From positions 1-54,980 of the forward strand of contig CALCCA010000150.1 in the NCBI GenBank assembly GCA_937899725.1: a DNA stretch of 54,980 nt. Reading direction: 5' to 3'. Below the pieces are notes generated by a model that saw only the letters and a list, made by a program, of their open reading frames with translations, was not told where the DNA came from and ran no database searches. The stretch is from an uncultured Halomicronema sp. GTDB taxonomy: Bacteria > Cyanobacteriota > Cyanobacteriia > Phormidesmidales > Phormidesmidaceae. Every line of letters starts with the position of its first letter. The stretch's first letter is position 1. This document shows, piece after piece, positions 1 to 10,300 of the stretch. A program made the translations under genes and the position numbers.

Positions 1-63
1 AACACTGGTTCACAAATTGCTGTTACTGTACCTCGCCAGAGTGAGAAACGCTGTACAGCATTC

Positions 64-105
64 TCAAAATAGCTTTTCGCCCAGCTCAGTGGCGGCATGA
101 TAACG
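64..105 (-). pseudogene. C-terminal fragment of a paralogue of the secreted protein at 1719-2483
   Basis: Read on the minus strand, this stretch encodes RYHAATELGEKLF and a stop. The neighbouring secreted protein ends with ADGTELGEKQF. Twenty bases are identical between 72-91 and 1727-1746. The match covers only the last dozen or so codons, and no open frame continues upstream into the pfkA 3' end. It looks like the relic of a partial duplication that now flanks pfkA on the other side. A coincidental short match is possible but unlikely given the shared reading frame and stop position. Confidence 0.5.
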
Positions 106-152
106 AGGTGTTTGGCCTGATTTGATACCTCTACCGAATTGCCAAATTCCCC

Positions 153-1241
153 CTAAGCATTCACCTCACCAATATATGTGTTGAGTCCCAAAGCGGTCTC
201 CACCAAAGCACCGTCGATTTCGACTGATCGATACTGGGCAATGGCTTCCTCAATGGCCACATTCACCACTCGGCGATTTTGCCACGCGACCATGCGACCA
301 TATTTTTCCTCCGCGACGAGGTCAAGGGCGGCCACCCCAAAAGCGGCACCGAGCAATCGATCAAGAGCAGAAGGCGTCCCCCCTCGCTGAAGATGGCCCA
401 AAATTGCGACTCGGGTTTCAATGCCCGTTCGGCTGGCAATTTCGTTGCCGATATATTGGCCAATGCCGCCATACAAAGACTGGTCAAGGCTATTGGTATA
501 TTTAACGGGGTCTCCAGCTTCCGTTTTCAAGGCTTCCGCGACGACGACGATGCTGAAATTATGTCCTCGAGCCTTGCGGTCTAAAAGCTTTTGACAGACC
601 TTATCCATCGAGTAAGGAATCTCAGGCATCAGAATGACGTGAGCCCCCCCGGCAATTCCGGCACTAATGGCGATATGTCCGGCATCGCGACCCATCACCT
701 CTAACACCATGACCCGACTGTGGCTGATAGCGGTATAGGTGAGGCGATCGAGCGCTTCTACCGCGATACTCAGAGCCGTATGAAACCCCACTGAATGCTC
801 TGTCGTGCCAACGTCATTGTCAATGGTTTTGGGGACGCCAACTAAGTTCCAATTACCTTGAGTCGCGAGTTTATTGAGAATCGCCAGGCTGCCATCGCCG
901 CCAATGCCAATCAAAGCATCCAATCCCAGCTGATGATAGCCTTCAATCACCTCTGCCGAGCGGTCAGCGACGATACCATCCGGCATGGGATAAGCAAAGG
1001 GATTGTTTTTGTTAATGGTGCCTAAAATAGTACCGCCATACCGCAAAATCCCCGACACTCCCTTGACATCTAAGACTTCTGCTGCGACAGGCCGACTCAA
1101 TAGGCCCATCGTGGCATCTTTGATGCCGTAAATGTCGAAACCGTAATCACGGGCATGACGCACAACAGCCCGAGTCACGGCGTTCAGTCCTCCACAGTCT
1201 CCACCACTCGTTAAAATCCCCACCCGTTTACGTCGTGCCAT
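153..1241 (-). CDS. pfkA: ATP-dependent 6-phosphofructokinase
   Basis: This enzyme phosphorylates fructose 6-phosphate to fructose 1,6-bisphosphate in cytoplasmic glycolysis. The 362-residue length fits a bacterial PFK subunit. Visible motifs are the N-terminal nucleotide-binding GILTSGGDCGGLNA, the phosphate-donor motif GGDGS, the catalytic PKTIDNDV with its aspartates, the substrate-binding MGRDAGHIA, and GHLQRGG near the C-terminus. The Gly of GGDGS (E. coli Gly104 position) is the residue associated with ATP use. The Lys of PKTIDND (E. coli Gly124 position) is the residue more often seen in PPi-dependent and long-clade enzymes, so the pair is mixed. By family knowledge Gly104 outweighs Lys124 and predicts ATP. 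The start is ATG. It is transcribed alone, with 477 bp to the next gene upstream. Confidence 0.95.
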   Translation of the reverse strand: MARRKRVGILTSGGDCGGLNAVTRAVVRHARDYGFDIYGIKDATMGLLSRPVAAEVLDVKGVSGILRYGGTILGTINKNNPFAYPMPDGIVADRSAEVIEGYHQLGLDALIGIGGDGSLAILNKLATQGNWNLVGVPKTIDNDVGTTEHSVGFHTALSIAVEALDRLTYTAISHSRVMVLEVMGRDAGHIAISAGIAGGAHVILMPEIPYSMDKVCQKLLDRKARGHNFSIVVVAEALKTEAGDPVKYTNSLDQSLYGGIGQYIGNEIASRTGIETRVAILGHLQRGGTPSALDRLLGAAFGVAALDLVAEEKYGRMVAWQNRRVVNVAIEEAIAQYRSVEIDGALVETALGLNTYIGEVNA

Positions 1242-1718
1242 GAAATCAATGCGTCTAATTCATTTGTGCTCTTCATTCTCTACGCGCAGTTTGCACCAAT
1301 CAACTAGGGCGAAATCAATTGCAACCAAGCCGTCATAACTCTCAAACAACGAAAATCAGCCAGTTCAATCGCAGTAGAAATCAGAGCTAACGATCGCGAA
1401 CAGACGTGAGATTGGCTGCTCAAAGCCAGCAAGGGCGATCGCCCGCGACAGGCGTTATACCGATTCTCTACAACAAGGCTCCCCTGCTCCTTGGCTCCTC
1501 TGCTCCTTGGCTCCTCTGCTCCTTGGCTCCTCTGCTCCTTGGCTCCCCTGCGTTTCCAAGACTGCATCGGAAGTCCGATCACTGAGAACTGGTATTACCG
1601 GATCAAGCGATGAATCGGGATAATATCAGCCCCTCGCCAAACTTGAGGTCATGAAGAAGTCATCGCCGCGCCTGCTCTAAAATCGCCGCGAATTTAAAGG
1701 CAGCTAGAGGCGGCATCC
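1242..1718. other. Intergenic region between pfkA and the secreted protein
   Basis: No credible gene was found. The 92-residue open frame on the minus strand is only the translation of the 16-bp tandem repeat listed separately. The rest is unremarkable. Confidence 0.6.
1479..1542. repeat. 16-bp tandem repeat, four units
   Basis: The unit CTCCTCTGCTCCTTGG occurs four times head to tail, the first copy with one change, followed by a partial fifth unit (CTCCCCTG). The unit length is not a multiple of three and no gene covers it. Such pyrimidine-rich microtandems of the CTCCTTGG type are common in cyanobacterial intergenic DNA. It cannot be assigned a role from sequence alone. Confidence 0.9.
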
Positions 1719-2483
1719 TTAAAACTGCTTTTCGCCCAGCTCAGTGCCATCAGCTCGCACCACCACATAGCGATAGTTGAGATCGGCGACCTGCCAATAG
1801 CGTTGCAGCCGATCCTCGTCAAAATTCTCGGGCACGTTGACTTCAAAGTAGCCGTGTTCCGGTACCCAGGCAATCCACCAGTCGAAATTCTCATAGCCCA
1901 CTGACTGCCAAAATCCCAACCGCACCGCAAGCTCATCCTCAGCTGTGATCGCAAAATTGACCTGTCGCCAACTCGGCTGACCGGCATTGCGCAATTCGCT
2001 CAGGGGCACATCAAGCCCCTGACTGTTGTAGTGCCAGCTAAATCGAGCTTGTTCAGTCAGCAGGAGATCGCGGGTGCAACCGTCATACACTGCTGATACC
2101 AAGCGGCCATCGCTGGCCACAACGTCGTAAGGCGATGGCCCAATGCCCGGTTCATTCAACTTTTGCTCATACTCTTCTGGCGTCAGATAGGTTTGAAAAT
2201 CGAACCCAAGCAGAGTGTTGAACACCTGCACTTTTTGCGGCCCGCTCAGAGTTTCAAAGGCCTCAGTCAGCAAAACGCGATCGCCCACAATCTGGTCAAA
2301 GACCCGCGCCTCACCCCAAGGATAGGTTGACTGACTCTGCAACTGCTGAAAATGCTCGGTCATCACCGGCTCATACCATTCCAGAGAGGCCGGGGTGCCA
2401 GCACAGTTAGCCGTAGCGGGGTTGGCCGCTAGCCAGCTGATCAATCCCAGACTCCACAGCCATTGACGCGATCGCGGGTTCAC
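1719..2483 (-). CDS. Secreted protein of unknown function
   Basis: I do not recognise this 254-residue protein. It opens with a typical signal peptide: basic residues MNPRSRQ, a hydrophobic core LWSLGLISWLA, and an ANPATA-N cleavage-like site near residue 25. The mature part is acidic and rich in aromatic residues, with no transmembrane segment, so a periplasmic location is likely. Two cysteines after the signal region (in NCAGTP and DGCTRD) could form a disulfide. The start is GTG with no clear Shine-Dalgarno sequence, but the signal peptide supports it. The last codons are echoed in a fragment at 64-105, pointing to a past duplication. Confidence 0.75.
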   Translation of the reverse strand: MNPRSRQWLWSLGLISWLAANPATANCAGTPASLEWYEPVMTEHFQQLQSQSTYPWGEARVFDQIVGDRVLLTEAFETLSGPQKVQVFNTLLGFDFQTYLTPEEYEQKLNEPGIGPSPYDVVASDGRLVSAVYDGCTRDLLLTEQARFSWHYNSQGLDVPLSELRNAGQPSWRQVNFAITAEDELAVRLGFWQSVGYENFDWWIAWVPEHGYFEVNVPENFDEDRLQRYWQVADLNYRYVVVRADGTELGEKQF

Positions 2484-2654
2484 TAATTTGGCCTATATGT
2501 GACAGTTTTCAAGGACCATTCTAAGCACTCGATTTTTCATCAGCCGCCGCCTATGCCACTTTACGTTTTCGCTGAGGCGTGGTTGATATCGAGGGGAGTT
2601 GGGCGATCGGGGCGCTGTTGAACTGATTCGAAGGATGCACTCGCCATCCTCCAT

Positions 2655-2840
2655 CAGTAGACGAATACAAAACTTAGTGCCTGAGCCCAACATCGACTGT
2701 ACTGCCAGGGTGCCCCCATGATTTTCTGCCCCAATTTAAGAGGCGATCGCCAGCCCCAATCCAGGGCCTCTGCCAACAGCTTTAGTCGTCAATAAGTTGA
2801 GAGGCGTTTCCATCCGCTCATTCAAAGAACGACGACACGG
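2655..2840 (-). pseudogene. Histidine kinase C-terminal remnant (HATPase G2 box onward)
   Basis: The minus strand reads NLLTTKAVGRGPGLGLAIAS, then an in-frame TAA, then IGAENHGGTLAVQS and GSGTKFCIRL. This matches, almost residue for residue, the end of the large kinase at 7364-13177 (LFTTKGVGQGTGLGLAIS, then RQIVAEKHKGTLTV and GTEFCIRL). The stop replaces the Gln of SRQ (CAA to TAA). No upstream kinase core, N box or H box is present in the 340 bp before the next gene. It is therefore a decayed 3' end of a hybrid-type sensor kinase, either a paralogue of the neighbour or the relic of a partner of the GGDEF-EAL gene. Confidence 0.85.
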
Positions 2841-3182
2841 CTGACACCGCAATCATGTGATGGCCCAGATAGTTTTGCGTTGTAAAGCTGCAACGCTGGG
2901 CAACTCACAATGAGGACACTCTGTAGGAAATAGACAAGACTTGAGGGTGGCTATCAGCCTAATAGTAGGATGGCCACTCACTCGATTTTGGGACTCAGTG
3001 CTAACAACTTCATCCTGTTTTCGATAGAACTTTTTAGATAATACCGAGCCTGGATCAACAAAGGATCACACAACCAAAAACTGCTTAAACATCTGTAATA
3101 ACTTTTTAATCAGGTATCAATATGGAGTAGAACGGGAATAATAGTTTGCTGGGGAAGCACAAAAGAGGGGCCAAGATAACGC
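2841..3182. other. Upstream region of the GGDEF-EAL gene
   Basis: No gene is seen. The region is more AT-rich near 3010-3150 than its surroundings, as expected for a promoter. A Shine-Dalgarno-like AGAGGGG lies about a dozen bases before the ATG at 3183. Confidence 0.4.
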
Positions 3183-6100
3183 ATGTGGAAGGCAAATCCC
3201 AGAAATATTCAGTGCATTAAACTACTGCTCGCCACCATCACCGTAGGGCATTGTTTGATTTCGTACAAAGGCCATGTCGAAGCCTCTAGCACTCCTGCGG
3301 CGACGTCTCTACAGTCGACCCAATCACAGTCAAAAAAACATACTCTTCAGCAATTATCCGTTGAACAAGGTTTGTCTTCAAGCTACGTTCAGGATATTAC
3401 GCAAGATCAGAATGGATTCCTCTGGATTGCGACATCTAAGGGCTTAAATCGCTACGATGCTTACGATTTCAAAACTTTCACCCACCAGACTAATGATTCA
3501 AGTAGTTTGGGCAGTAATAAAATCAGTAGCCTGCTCGTCGCCCGAGATGGAACCTTATGGGTCGGCGGCCTTGAACTCAATAAATTTGATGCGGCCACTC
3601 AAACATTTGCCCAATTTGCGGTCTCAGATGATGAATTGATCGGGAACATTCATGAAGATAATCAAGGCTTACTATGGTTCAGCGGGCCGGGCTTAGGATT
3701 ACGTGCCTTTGATCCACAAACAGACCAGCTGGTGCATCATTTTGTGCATGATTCAGCTAACTCTGGCACGATTCCGAGCAATGACATACATGCGATCGCT
3801 GAGGATGCCCAAGGTAACCTTTGGCTGGGAACAGCAGCCGGAATTGTGATGTTCTCCCCAGAGGCAAAAACGTTTATCCAATATGATTTACCACCTGACT
3901 TACCCGACCTATCGCAGCATCAAATTCGCGATTTAATCGTGGCATCAAATGGCGAGGTGTGGGCAGCAACGGCATCAGGAGTCGTTGTTTTCAGTCCTGA
4001 TGATGCGACATGGCAACATTACCAAAACCGATCGGAACAACCCCAGTCTTTAGTCACCGATGACACCTGGTCGGTCTATCAAGATACTCAAGACAATATT
4101 TGGATCGGCACAGAGAAACAAGGGTTAGAAAGGTTCATGCCAGAAACCCAAACCTTTGAGCATTTCCCCGCTGGCATAGGAACTCCCAACACCATTGCTC
4201 CAGGTACCATCGTGAATATCTCGGAAGACGATAGTGGAGCACTATGGCTGAGTATTGCTAACTTCGGAATTAGTCGATTTGAACCTAATGGCAGCCGGTT
4301 TCGGCTTTATCGCCATGACAATCACGATCAAGACAGCTTAGGATTTGATAACTTACAGGATTTGCATGAGTCCTCTGATGGCACCATCTGGCTTGCGACA
4401 GATGGTGGCGGGCTTGATCGCTTTAGTCTTGAGACAGAGGCTTTTGTTCACTATCGACACGATTCTGAGAATCCGAATAGCCTCAGTAGTGATGCGGTGA
4501 TCGCTATTGACGAAGACTCCCAGGGCAGACTCTGGATCGGCACTCGGGCGGGGGGGCTCAATCAGTTTGATATCCAAACTCAGAGCTTTAAACACTATCG
4601 CCATAACTCAGATCAAGCCAATGGGCTAGCTAACGATAATGTCACTCGCGTCTTTGTCGATAACCAAGACCAAATATGGTTAAGTGTCTGGGGCGAAGGC
4701 GTTCAAAAGTTTAATCCAGACACCCAAACCTACGTGACGTTCTCTCCAATGCCTGCCAGAGCAGACATAAAAATCACCAACCGATACGTCAATGATATCC
4801 ATCAAAGTCCTGATGGCATTATGTGGTTTGGAGGTGATGATGGCCTAGAGAAGCTCAACCTGGTGACAGGAGAAGTGCTGCAGTTTGAGATTAACCGCCA
4901 CAACGACATATTTGATATCTACGAAGATAGCCAAGGGCTGTTGTGGTTAGCGACTGCTGATGGCTTAGTTCGCTTTAATTCCGAAACGGAGACCTTTACG
5001 ACATATGGACTTGAGGCCGGTCTTCCCGACCTGCATATTCATAGCATTGAGAAAGATCAGTTTGGCCATCTCTGGCTAGGAACTCGATACGGATTAAGTC
5101 GCTTTGATCCACAGACAGAAATGTTAGAGACCTATGATCTCCACGATGGTTTACAGGGAGCTGAGTTCAGTCTGTTTAGCCACCTAAGTGCTCGCGATGG
5201 CATCCTATACTTCGGCGGTCCTCACGGATTAAATGTATTTAGCCCAGATGAATGGTGGCAAAACGTTCATATTCCTAACGTGATTATTCATGGCTTTGAG
5301 CTGCACCAAAAACCTACAGCCATTGGCAAAGATGCTCCGCTGCCTGCCGATGTCACTCAACTGGAGGAGATTCAATTATCGCCCCAACATCGAGATGTCA
5401 CGTTTGAATTTACTGCCCTAAATTTTGCCTTGCCTGAACATAATCGATACCGTTATCGACTCATCGGCTTGGAAGCCGGTTGGACAGAAGTAGACAGCAC
5501 ACAGCGGCGGGCTCGCTACACTAATTTATCTCCTGGTCAATACACCTTTTGGGTTCAGGGAGCAAATAATTATGGAGTTTGGAATGAAGAGGGTGACCAG
5601 CTCACGCTGGTAATTTTGCCTTTCTGGTGGCAAACTTGGTGGTTTCGAGCTTGTGGGGGCATAGCGATTCTAGCAAGTCTTCAAGGCATTATTTATTTGC
5701 GGCTGCGAGCAACCCAAAAACGGCGACAAGAATTGGAAAAGGTTGTTCAAGAAAAAACGCAAGCTCTAGCCGCGGCTCATACAGAAGTTTTAGGACTCAA
5801 TACTGATCTTGAACAGCGGGTTGAGAAAAGAACTGAGCAACTCCAGATTGAGATTAATGAGCGGCAGCAGGTGCAAGATAAATTGCTCCATATGGCACTG
5901 CATGATTCGTTGACCCAATTGCCTAATCGAGCTTGGCTAATGGACGCACTGCAAGATGTCCTAGAAAATTCTGAAACCCATAATGCAGAACAGTTTGCGC
6001 TTTTGTTTTTGGATGGCGATCGCTTCAAAACAGTCAATGACTCGCTAGGGCATTTGGTGGGCGATCAACTTTTAGTCGAAGTTGCTCAACGCCTGCGTCA

Positions 6101-7190
6101 GGCCATTTCTACAAAATATCCTATCGCTAGATTAGGGGGAGATGAGTTTACGATTCTAGTGCAAGAAAGTGACCCTTTGAGCTGTGCTCAAGCGGTTGCC
6201 CAAAGCATTGCAGTCGCCTTGGAAAAACCTTTTTGTATCGAGCAACAAACTGTTTTCTTTTCTGCCAGTATTGGGATTGTCATCGGACCGGATGATTATA
6301 CACAACCAGAACAGGTATTAAGGGATGCAGATATTGCCATGTATCGAGCGAAGGCCAAGGGGAAAGCCGAGTATTTATATTTTGATGCTGCCATGCGACA
6401 AGATGCCATGGAAGTCATGCAAATTGAGCAGGATTTACGCTCAGCGATTGAGCAAGAATGCCTACAGGTATACTATCAGCCGATCCTCAGCTTACAAACA
6501 AATCTAATTGTAGGCTTTGAAGCCTTATTACGTTGGCAACATCCGACCTATGGCTATGTCTCACCGGCCCGATTTATCCCCATTGCCGAAGAAACCGGAC
6601 AGATTCACAAACTAGGTCTTTGGGTTCTGCAACAAGCCTGCCAACAAGTTGCGAGCTGGCGAGCAGAAAGCAAGCTGCTCCAACCTAGTTGGGTTAGTGT
6701 AAATTTGTCTGCGAAACAATTGGCACAACCCGATTTAGTTGACTGCATTGATGAGATTTTGCGCCAAACTAATGTTCCTGGCTCTGACCTTAAATTGGAA
6801 ATCACAGAGACAGGCCTGATGGAAAATATCAAAACGGCTAGCCAGCTCTTATTGCAGCTTAAAGAGCGCAAAATCCGTTTGGCTATTGATGATTTTGGAA
6901 CAGGTTACTCATCTCTCAGTTATCTTCATCAATTTCCGGTGCAAACGCTCAAAATCGATCGCTCCTTTGTCAAGGAGTTAGAAAGTAATGGCAAAGCAGA
7001 AATCGTTCAGGCAACTATTGCCTTAGCTCACAATCTTGACTTAGAAATCGTTGCCGAGGGAATTGAAACTGAATATCAGAAGCAAGTACTGAAAAACTAT
7101 GGTTGTGAGTTAGGACAAGGCTACTTATTTGCCAAACCCTTAGATGCCGATGGGGCAACGCGATATTTGCAGCATTTGGTGATGTCATAA
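3183..7190 (+). CDS. Periplasmic-propeller sensor diguanylate cyclase/phosphodiesterase (GGDEF-EAL)
   Basis: This is a membrane sensor that should make and break cyclic di-GMP. It has 1,335 residues. Residues 1-35 look like a signal peptide or signal anchor. About 55-690 are two-component-regulator propeller repeats of the type DxxGxLWxGT.xGLxRFxPxT, enough for two seven-bladed propellers. About 700-815 is a Y_Y_Y domain, 818-842 a transmembrane helix, 850-900 a coiled coil, 905-1065 GGDEF and 1080-1325 EAL. The cyclase motif GGDEF is intact at about 985-989. The inhibitory RxxD site five residues before it is absent. The EAL domain keeps EAL at about 1113, the NLSAKQL, ITETGLME and DDFGTGYSS segments, KIDRSFV and AEGIET, so it looks catalytically competent. 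The layout follows hybrid two-component propeller sensors with the kinase replaced by the c-di-GMP module. The ligand is unknown. Confidence 0.93.
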   Translation: MWKANPRNIQCIKLLLATITVGHCLISYKGHVEASSTPAATSLQSTQSQSKKHTLQQLSVEQGLSSSYVQDITQDQNGFLWIATSKGLNRYDAYDFKTFTHQTNDSSSLGSNKISSLLVARDGTLWVGGLELNKFDAATQTFAQFAVSDDELIGNIHEDNQGLLWFSGPGLGLRAFDPQTDQLVHHFVHDSANSGTIPSNDIHAIAEDAQGNLWLGTAAGIVMFSPEAKTFIQYDLPPDLPDLSQHQIRDLIVASNGEVWAATASGVVVFSPDDATWQHYQNRSEQPQSLVTDDTWSVYQDTQDNIWIGTEKQGLERFMPETQTFEHFPAGIGTPNTIAPGTIVNISEDDSGALWLSIANFGISRFEPNGSRFRLYRHDNHDQDSLGFDNLQDLHESSDGTIWLATDGGGLDRFSLETEAFVHYRHDSENPNSLSSDAVIAIDEDSQGRLWIGTRAGGLNQFDIQTQSFKHYRHNSDQANGLANDNVTRVFVDNQDQIWLSVWGEGVQKFNPDTQTYVTFSPMPARADIKITNRYVNDIHQSPDGIMWFGGDDGLEKLNLVTGEVLQFEINRHNDIFDIYEDSQGLLWLATADGLVRFNSETETFTTYGLEAGLPDLHIHSIEKDQFGHLWLGTRYGLSRFDPQTEMLETYDLHDGLQGAEFSLFSHLSARDGILYFGGPHGLNVFSPDEWWQNVHIPNVIIHGFELHQKPTAIGKDAPLPADVTQLEEIQLSPQHRDVTFEFTALNFALPEHNRYRYRLIGLEAGWTEVDSTQRRARYTNLSPGQYTFWVQGANNYGVWNEEGDQLTLVILPFWWQTWWFRACGGIAILASLQGIIYLRLRATQKRRQELEKVVQEKTQALAAAHTEVLGLNTDLEQRVEKRTEQLQIEINERQQVQDKLLHMALHDSLTQLPNRAWLMDALQDVLENSETHNAEQFALLFLDGDRFKTVNDSLGHLVGDQLLVEVAQRLRQAISTKYPIARLGGDEFTILVQESDPLSCAQAVAQSIAVALEKPFCIEQQTVFFSASIGIVIGPDDYTQPEQVLRDADIAMYRAKAKGKAEYLYFDAAMRQDAMEVMQIEQDLRSAIEQECLQVYYQPILSLQTNLIVGFEALLRWQHPTYGYVSPARFIPIAEETGQIHKLGLWVLQQACQQVASWRAESKLLQPSWVSVNLSAKQLAQPDLVDCIDEILRQTNVPGSDLKLEITETGLMENIKTASQLLLQLKERKIRLAIDDFGTGYSSLSYLHQFPVQTLKIDRSFVKELESNGKAEIVQATIALAHNLDLEIVAEGIETEYQKQVLKNYGCELGQGYLFAKPLDADGATRYLQHLVMS

Positions 7191-7363
7191 ACAAGCATGC
7201 CATAAATCGTTCATGCGCTTCTAAACCTTTGCCCAACAGTTACTCCACAAATTTCATTGATGAAAGAGATCTGTCCTATGGCATGCCCCTCATCAGTCTT
7301 AACGACTGCAGGTGGTTGTAGAAGTAGGCAATCACGGCTTCAGACTGGCTCGTGAGACCAAAT

Positions 7364-10300
7364 CTAAAGCGGTAGACGAATGCAGAACTCAGTTCCCTGG
7401 TCTAACGCCGACTTCACCGTCAGAGTCCCCTTATGCTTTTCTGCCACAATTTGACGGGAGATCGCTAAGCCTAAACCGGTGCCCTGACCAACGCCCTTCG
7501 TGGTAAATAAGTGGTCAAAAATTCTGTCTTTCACCGCCTCAGTCATGCCTTTGCCATTGTCACTAATGCGGATTTCAATGGCATTTTGTTCCGTCAATTG
7601 GGACTGAATCACAATTTTCTGTGGATTGCCTTCTAGGTCAGCAAAATTAGTGGATTGAGCCATCTCATCAAAGATGTCGATCGCATTCGCCAAAATATTC
7701 ATAAACACCTGATTCAACTGCCCTGGGAAGCAGTTGATAGCAGGTAACTCACCATAGTTGCAGGTGACTTGAATTTCTGGGCGGAGCTCATTGGCTTTGA
7801 GCCGATATTTGAGAATCAACAAAGTGCTGTCGAGCCCTTCATGCAGATTGGCTCTGACCTTGTACTCCGTATCCGCCCGAGAGAAGGTGCGTAGGCCAGT
7901 ACTAATGGATTTAATGCGCTCAGTTGCCCCTTGCATCGAGTTCAGCAACTTGGGCAAATCATCTAGCAAAAATTCTAAGTCAACCTCGGCAGCGCTTGCT
8001 TGCACGGCATCGTTTGGGGGTTGTAGCGCCTGATAGGTCTGTAAATGCTCGAATAGATCTTGTATGTAGTCTTCAGCATTTCGAATACTGCCATTGAGAA
8101 AGCCGATGGGGTTATTGATTTCATGGGCTACGCCCGCAACGAGGTTACCGAGAGTGGCCATCTTTTCACCCTGCACCATCTGTAGCTGAGTACTTTGGAG
8201 CTGTGACAGGGTCTCTGACAGAGCTTGTGATTTTTGCACAACAGCGGCTTCGGCGGCTTTGCGATCGCTGATGTCAATAATCAGCCCTTCCAGCAAGGTG
8301 GGATTACCGCTGTCATCCAAGATGGCTTGTCCCTGTTCCCAGAGCCATTTTTCTTGTCCTTGCTTAGTACGAATCCGGTAAACCACTCGATAGGGTCGTT
8401 GGGCCGCGATCGCGGTTTCGACTTCGAGACCGGTAGCGGCAATATCATCGGCATGAATCATGCTGCCAAAGTCAGTGACCCGATTGTTGATGAGCTCGTC
8501 TGAGGTGTAGCCCGTCAGTTCAAAACAACCCTCGCTAGCAAAATACATCGTCCAATGCTCATCGTTACCTGCCAAGTAGGCCATCCCCGGCAGATTACTC
8601 ATCAGGTTAGCTAGCCGCCGTTGATCTTCCTGAGCTTGGGTGTAAAGTCGAGCATTTTCTAGAGAGATAGACGCCTGAGTACAGAGAACATTTAAGAGCT
8701 CGACGCGATCGCGCGTGAATGCCCCGACCGTGAGCTGGTTTTCCAAGTACAAAATGGCGATGAGCTTACCCTGCTGCAGAATCGGGATACACAGCAGGCT
8801 CTTGGGCTGATGTTGGGTGACGTAGGCATCACTAGCCAGGGCCGAGTGGGCAGCGGCATCCATAATCACCACGGGTTCTAGACCGTGTTTGACCGTGTTA
8901 ATCAAAGCGTGGGGCACGGCTACACTTTGGGATAACGCCACAGACTGCACCTGCGTGGATTGCTCAATGGTGGCAACGGCCTCGACAAACCACTGCTGCT
9001 CGCGCGGCATGAGCAAAGCGCCCTTATCAGCGCCAGCGGTTTCCAGCACAATACGCAGCAAGGTTGCTAACAGCTTATCGAGCTGAATTTCGCTAGACAG
9101 AACCTGGGAGGCCCGCAACACCGTAGTCAAGTCCAGTGCGGCAGAAATACTGGTGCTGCCAGACGTCGAGGATTGCGTATCGGTTGCTAATGCGGAGTCG
9201 AAAGCGTCGGCAGCAAACACAGTTTCCGTTGTCGATACAGACGGCTGCTGTGGATGCACCATGGGCGCGAGCAAGTTGGGATAACGCTGCTCTAACGCTT
9301 TGACTTTGGCCGTGGCGCCCCATTGGGCATAACCGTAGTAGGCATGGGTGAGGTAATCTTGAGCAATTTTGTCTTTGCCCCATGCCAAGTAAAATCTAGC
9401 GGCCAGTTCGTTCGCCAGCGCTTCTTCCTGAAGATAGTCGTTAGCTCTAGCGCCAGCAATAGCGCGATCATAGAGTTCAAGAGCATCGGCCTTGCGGCCT
9501 ACAACCCGATGATATTCGGCTTCTACCAAATCAAATCGGTGTTGATGATTGCCCGGAGAACTCTGCGCCCAAGACTTTAAGGCAGCCCGATTATGGCTGA
9601 TGCGTTGCGAATGAGTTGGCGGCTGCTGGGGCCGTAAGTCCTCATGGCTACTTAGAATTGCCAGGGACTCGTAGAAATAAAAGGTAGGAACAATAAACAT
9701 CCCAGCCAACGAAGCTTCACACGGTCTTGCTTGTTCGGCAGCTGCCAAAGCGTGTGAAATATTGCCAAATAGATAGTTGAGAATCAACTTATTGCAATAA
9801 AAATGGTAAAGTCCAGCCCAATCATTTGCCGTCGCTAATTGAGGAACCACTGCTTGCTCATCAAATGCCTCACCGACAAGCAGAGAAGGAGCATCATTTG
9901 GGTGGCGCAAGTTTAAAATAACCTGCCAATAAAGCTGACAATATCTGAGAGCAGTCACTTGATTCAGCTGTGCCAGCACATGGCAATAGGCTTGCACATG
10001 GGGCTCTAACTGCATCAGCGACTGCCCCGTAAAATAAGAGCCTAAGCAAATAACTTGAGCACTGTAGCCCGCATACTCTAAATCACCAATCGCCAAAGCC
10101 GCATGATAGCTTTCTTGTATTAAAGGGATACTTTCTTGAAAATGAAAGTTCCAATGATAGAGATGAGAGCCCACTACCAGCTTCGTTCTAGCTTCGATCT
10201 CCGGCTCAGAGGACTCGTTTAGAAGCGTGAGCGCTAGTTCACCGACTTGACTGACCGTCTCAATCTCTTTTGCCAAGTTCACTAAAAGGATGCCATAGCA

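Noticed and set aside
1304-1582. 92-residue minus-strand ORF
   Set aside because: Its centre is the translation of a 16-bp tandem repeat (KEQRSQGAEEP-like periodic sequence); no domain or ribosome-binding site.
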